Assembly (NCBI GenBank): GCA_015654825.1
Contig: JAATGE010000209.1
Span: forward strand, 1 to 7,860
Direction of reading: 5' to 3'
Length of the DNA: 7,860 bases
From: Rhodospirillales bacterium
GTDB taxonomy: Bacteria; Pseudomonadota; Alphaproteobacteria; Acetobacterales; Acetobacteraceae
Part shown: positions 5,834 through 7,860 of the stretch, in pieces
Layout of the letters: every line of letters begins with the position of its first letter
How positions within the stretch are numbered: position 1 is the first letter of the stretch
Position numbers and translations under genes: made by a program
The notes under the pieces: model-generated
The model's input: only the letters and a program-made list of their open reading frames with translations
Told to the model about the DNA's origin: nothing
Database searches by the model: none

Positions 5834-5845
5834 GATGTCACCTGA

Positions 5846-6079
5846 TCAGGCCGCGTTGACCTGTTCCACCAGCGCGCCAAAAGTCGGCTGCTGCGCCAGC
5901 TTCTCCGCATCGACCTCGCGGCCGACATGAGCCGAAATTTCCATCGTAATCAGCGTGTGATTGAGCGAATCCCATCCCGGCACGTCCGCCGCGGTCATTT
6001 CCGGGGCCAGCTCGATATCGCGGTCGCCGATGACCTCCCGGGCGATGGCCTGCAGTTCCTGGATCGTGAATTCAGCCAC
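5846..6079 (-). CDS. Stand-alone acyl carrier protein
   Basis: This is a 77-residue acidic four-helix carrier protein, the usual size for a free-standing carrier. GWDSLNH (35-41) holds the DSL motif, with Ser38 as the site where 4'-phosphopantetheine is attached. Helix I is about residues 4-17 (FTIQELQAIAREVI), helix II starts at Ser38, and the C-terminal helix is about FGALVEQVNAA. The start is GTG at 6079: AGGGAG lies 8 nt upstream and overlaps the stop codon of the ligase gene, which implies translational coupling. The 12-bp gap to the ligase shows the two are one operon. Its role is most likely to accept the acyl group activated by that ligase and carry it to an enzyme not seen here. It differs clearly from the fatty-acid-synthesis AcpP in helix II sequence, so it is a specialised carrier. 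Confidence 0.88.
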   Translation of the reverse strand: MAEFTIQELQAIAREVIGDRDIELAPEMTAADVPGWDSLNHTLITMEISAHVGREVDAEKLAQQPTFGALVEQVNAA

Positions 6080-6087
6080 CGAATGCG

Positions 6088-6093
6088 CTCCCT
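6088..6093 (-). promoter_or_regulatory. Ribosome binding site of the carrier gene, overlapping the ligase stop
   Basis: AGGGAG on the coding strand shares two bases with the TAG stop of the ligase gene (6092-6094) and lies 8 nt before the GTG at 6079. This supports the GTG start and coupled translation of the two genes. Confidence 0.6.
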
Positions 6094-7804
6094 ATGTTGA
6101 GGAGGACTTGCGAAAATCCGTGAGATATTTCTGCCGATTGTCCTCGCGGGTTATTTTGCCGCTGGTGCTCTTCACCAACCACCGTTCATCGACGATGCGC
6201 ACATCACGCGGCTTCACGTTCAACGTTTCGGCGACCGCGCGACTGACATCGGCACGCGTGTCGGCCGGCGCCACACCGGCACTCGGGTCGTGCTCCGCGA
6301 CGACGATCAATTCTTCGCTGCCGGTCTGGTCGCTGTCCAGGCCGAAGGCCACCACGCGGCCTTTCTTGACGCCATGCACGCTGTTCAGGATGTCCTCCAC
6401 GTCTCCGGCAAACAGATTTTTGCCGTTGACGATGATGATTTCCTTCAGCCGGCCGAATATATAGAGGTGGCCTTCGATGATCGCGCCCAGATCGCCGGTT
6501 GCAAACGCGCCATCCGTTCCGATCGCGGAGTCTACGCGACTCATGCCGCGATAGCCGTCGAACAGGAAATTACCGCGGATGGTTATTTCCCCATAGGTTC
6601 CGTCCGGCAGATCCCGGCCGTCGGCCCGCACCCGCACATCCAACCCGGGCAGCGTCCGCCCCGAGGACAGCACCAGCTTGAAGCCCCCCGCCACCAGCGT
6701 GCCGTCGCTGACGATCCGCGCGCCCGACGCCGCCATATCGGTGCCCACGGTAATTGCGTGCGGCACCGCCAGCGCCCGCTGCTCGCCGGGCACCAGTTGG
6801 CTCACCGCGAAAACCGTTTCTGCCATGGCGTAGCAGCCGACGACGCTGCCAGGTCGCACGCCAAACGCCGCGAAATCCTGTTCGAACCGCACCGCGTCGG
6901 CATAGCGGCACGGTTCCGAACAATTGATCCACAGCCTCACATCGGCGAGGTTACGATGCGGCAACGCCTTGCGCAGGCGGGAAAAATGGCGGAACGCGAA
7001 GTTGGGCAACCAGCAGACATCGGCGCCATCCGTCTCGATCATGTCGAGCAGCGCACCGGGCGTGTTGATCCACTCGAACGGATCGATAATCGAAATGGTA
7101 TCGCCGCCGAGCATGGGCAGCAGGAACGTCGCGATCAGGCCCATATCGTGATACAGCGGCAGCCACGATGCCAGGCGCAGATGGTCGGTCCCGGCCTGCT
7201 GGCGGATCAGCGGCCAGTACGCGGCGTACTGCCGGGTCAGCGACTGGCCCGAGATGCCCACGGCCTTTTTGATGCCCGTGGTGCCGGAACTGTGCTGGAT
7301 AAAGATCGGCTGGTCGCACGCAAGGCGCGCGCGCAGCATCGCCATCGCCCGCGGTTCGCCCTGCGTCGGCACCTGCGCGTCCGCCGCGCCCGGCACCGCG
7401 ACCATACGGTCGCCGAGCGCGGGATCGATCCGCCTGATCGTCTCCGCCAAATGAGACTCAAAAATGCAGATGGAGGAAGGATTGATCTTGCCGAGCGATT
7501 GCTTCTGCTGGCTGAAATAGTACGTCTCGTCCTGCAGCGGCGAATTCGGCGGAAAAAACGCAGCGAGACGGCCGCAGGCGATGAGCGCCAGGAAAAACGC
7601 CATCATGTCGGCACCGGTATGGCTCAGCACCAGCGCGAATTGGCCGATACGCGGTTCGCCCTCGATGAAATCGACATAGTGCGTGACCCGGGCCCAGAAT
7701 TGCCTGCCATCGAGGTCGGTGCGCGTGGACTTGGTCCACACCCGCAGCGCGACAAGATCGAGCCGCGCCGGGTCAAGCAGGGGAGCCGTCGGATAAACGT
7801 CCAT
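6092..7804 (-). CDS. AMP-dependent acyl ligase, fatty-acyl-AMP-ligase-like
   Basis: This 570-residue member of the ANL (AMP-binding) superfamily uses ATP to form an acyl-adenylate; members of this branch pass the acyl group to a carrier protein rather than to CoA. Visible motifs in order are the ATP phosphate loop HSSGTTGIKKAV (171-182), SWLPLYHDMGL (213-223, strongly typical of the fatty-acyl-AMP ligase branch), WLPNFAF (265-271), INCSEP (293-298), CYAMAET (324-330), TGDLG (436-440), and the hinge region GRLKEIIIVNGKN (451-463). The C-terminal KSTSGKI holds the catalytic Lys550. No signal peptide or membrane segment is seen, so it acts in the cytoplasm. The ATG at 7804 has GAGAGG 4 nt upstream, a slightly short spacing, and no other start precedes it in frame. 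It is followed after 12 bp by the carrier protein, its probable partner. Substrate chain length cannot be read from sequence, and a CoA-ligase activity is not fully excluded. Confidence 0.9.
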   Translation of the reverse strand: MDVYPTAPLLDPARLDLVALRVWTKSTRTDLDGRQFWARVTHYVDFIEGEPRIGQFALVLSHTGADMMAFFLALIACGRLAAFFPPNSPLQDETYYFSQQKQSLGKINPSSICIFESHLAETIRRIDPALGDRMVAVPGAADAQVPTQGEPRAMAMLRARLACDQPIFIQHSSGTTGIKKAVGISGQSLTRQYAAYWPLIRQQAGTDHLRLASWLPLYHDMGLIATFLLPMLGGDTISIIDPFEWINTPGALLDMIETDGADVCWLPNFAFRHFSRLRKALPHRNLADVRLWINCSEPCRYADAVRFEQDFAAFGVRPGSVVGCYAMAETVFAVSQLVPGEQRALAVPHAITVGTDMAASGARIVSDGTLVAGGFKLVLSSGRTLPGLDVRVRADGRDLPDGTYGEITIRGNFLFDGYRGMSRVDSAIGTDGAFATGDLGAIIEGHLYIFGRLKEIIIVNGKNLFAGDVEDILNSVHGVKKGRVVAFGLDSDQTGSEELIVVAEHDPSAGVAPADTRADVSRAVAETLNVKPRDVRIVDERWLVKSTSGKITREDNRQKYLTDFRKSSST

Positions 7805-7860
7805 GCCGCCTCTCGGTTTCCGGAGGCCGCGGCGTCTTGCGCCACCGCCAGCAGCCCCCC
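7805..7860. other. Right edge, upstream of the ligase gene, unresolved
   Basis: These 56 bp lie upstream of the ligase start. All three leftward frames are open here. One of them would stop at TGA 7773-7775, overlapping the ligase by about 32 bp, so the tail of an upstream gene in the same operon is possible. The sequence is too short to decide. No promoter is visible. Confidence 0.3.

Noticed and set aside
5621..5845. 74-codon rightward open frame inside the composite repeat
   Set aside because: Its sequence is just the translated inverted repeat, without a ribosome binding site or similarity to any protein I recognise.
5846..6079. Carrier protein as the housekeeping fatty-acid-synthesis AcpP
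   Set aside because: The sequence around Ser38 and helix II differs from AcpP, and no fatty-acid-synthesis genes are adjacent.

Overview
The window looks like a chromosomal segment from a GC-rich proteobacterium. The coding density, third-position G/C preference, Shine-Dalgarno style starts and rocD sequence fit Betaproteobacteria. The AT-rich nested hairpin block and the short palindromic intergenic repeats remind me of Massilia/Duganella-type Oxalobacteraceae, but that placement is an inference and could not be tested here.

Layout from left to right. (1) 1-100: the first 33 codons of a leftward gene for an exported protein. (2) 101-282: a divergent control region with a perfect 12-bp inverted repeat. 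(3) 283-1512: rightward rocD, ornithine aminotransferase. (4) 1513-1809: a convergent gap holding a 90-bp AT-rich nested inverted repeat (1599-1688) and one copy of a GC-rich palindromic repeat (1704-1780). (5) 1810-3420 and 3819-5429: two leftward tandem paralogues, each exactly 536 codons. Both encode secreted proteins that appear to have a right-handed parallel beta-helix (pectate-lyase-like) fold. I aligned them by hand without a single gap at about 59% identity, with all 12 mature cysteines conserved. The gap between them (3421-3818) holds the likely control region of the downstream copy and a very GC-rich palindromic block. (6) 5430-5580: the upstream region of the first paralogue, with a 26-bp imperfect palindrome. 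(7) 5581-5833: a composite inverted-repeat element built from two head-to-head copies of the same repeat found at 1704-1780. (8) 5846-6079 and 6092-7804: a leftward two-gene unit encoding a fatty-acyl-AMP-ligase-like enzyme followed 12 bp later by a stand-alone acyl carrier protein.

How the genes may work together. RocD is ordinary arginine/ornithine catabolism and is probably unrelated to the rest. The ligase and carrier protein form a self-consistent acyl activation and loading pair: the ligase makes an acyl-adenylate and passes the acyl group to the phosphopantetheine arm on Ser38 of the carrier. What receives that acyl group lies outside the window or is unknown. The two beta-helix proteins are on the same strand downstream, but a 416-bp gap with a large inverted repeat and an operator-like palindrome separates them from the carrier gene, so separate transcription is more likely. 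The most interesting material is the gap-free paralogue pair of unknown function and the repeat family around it.
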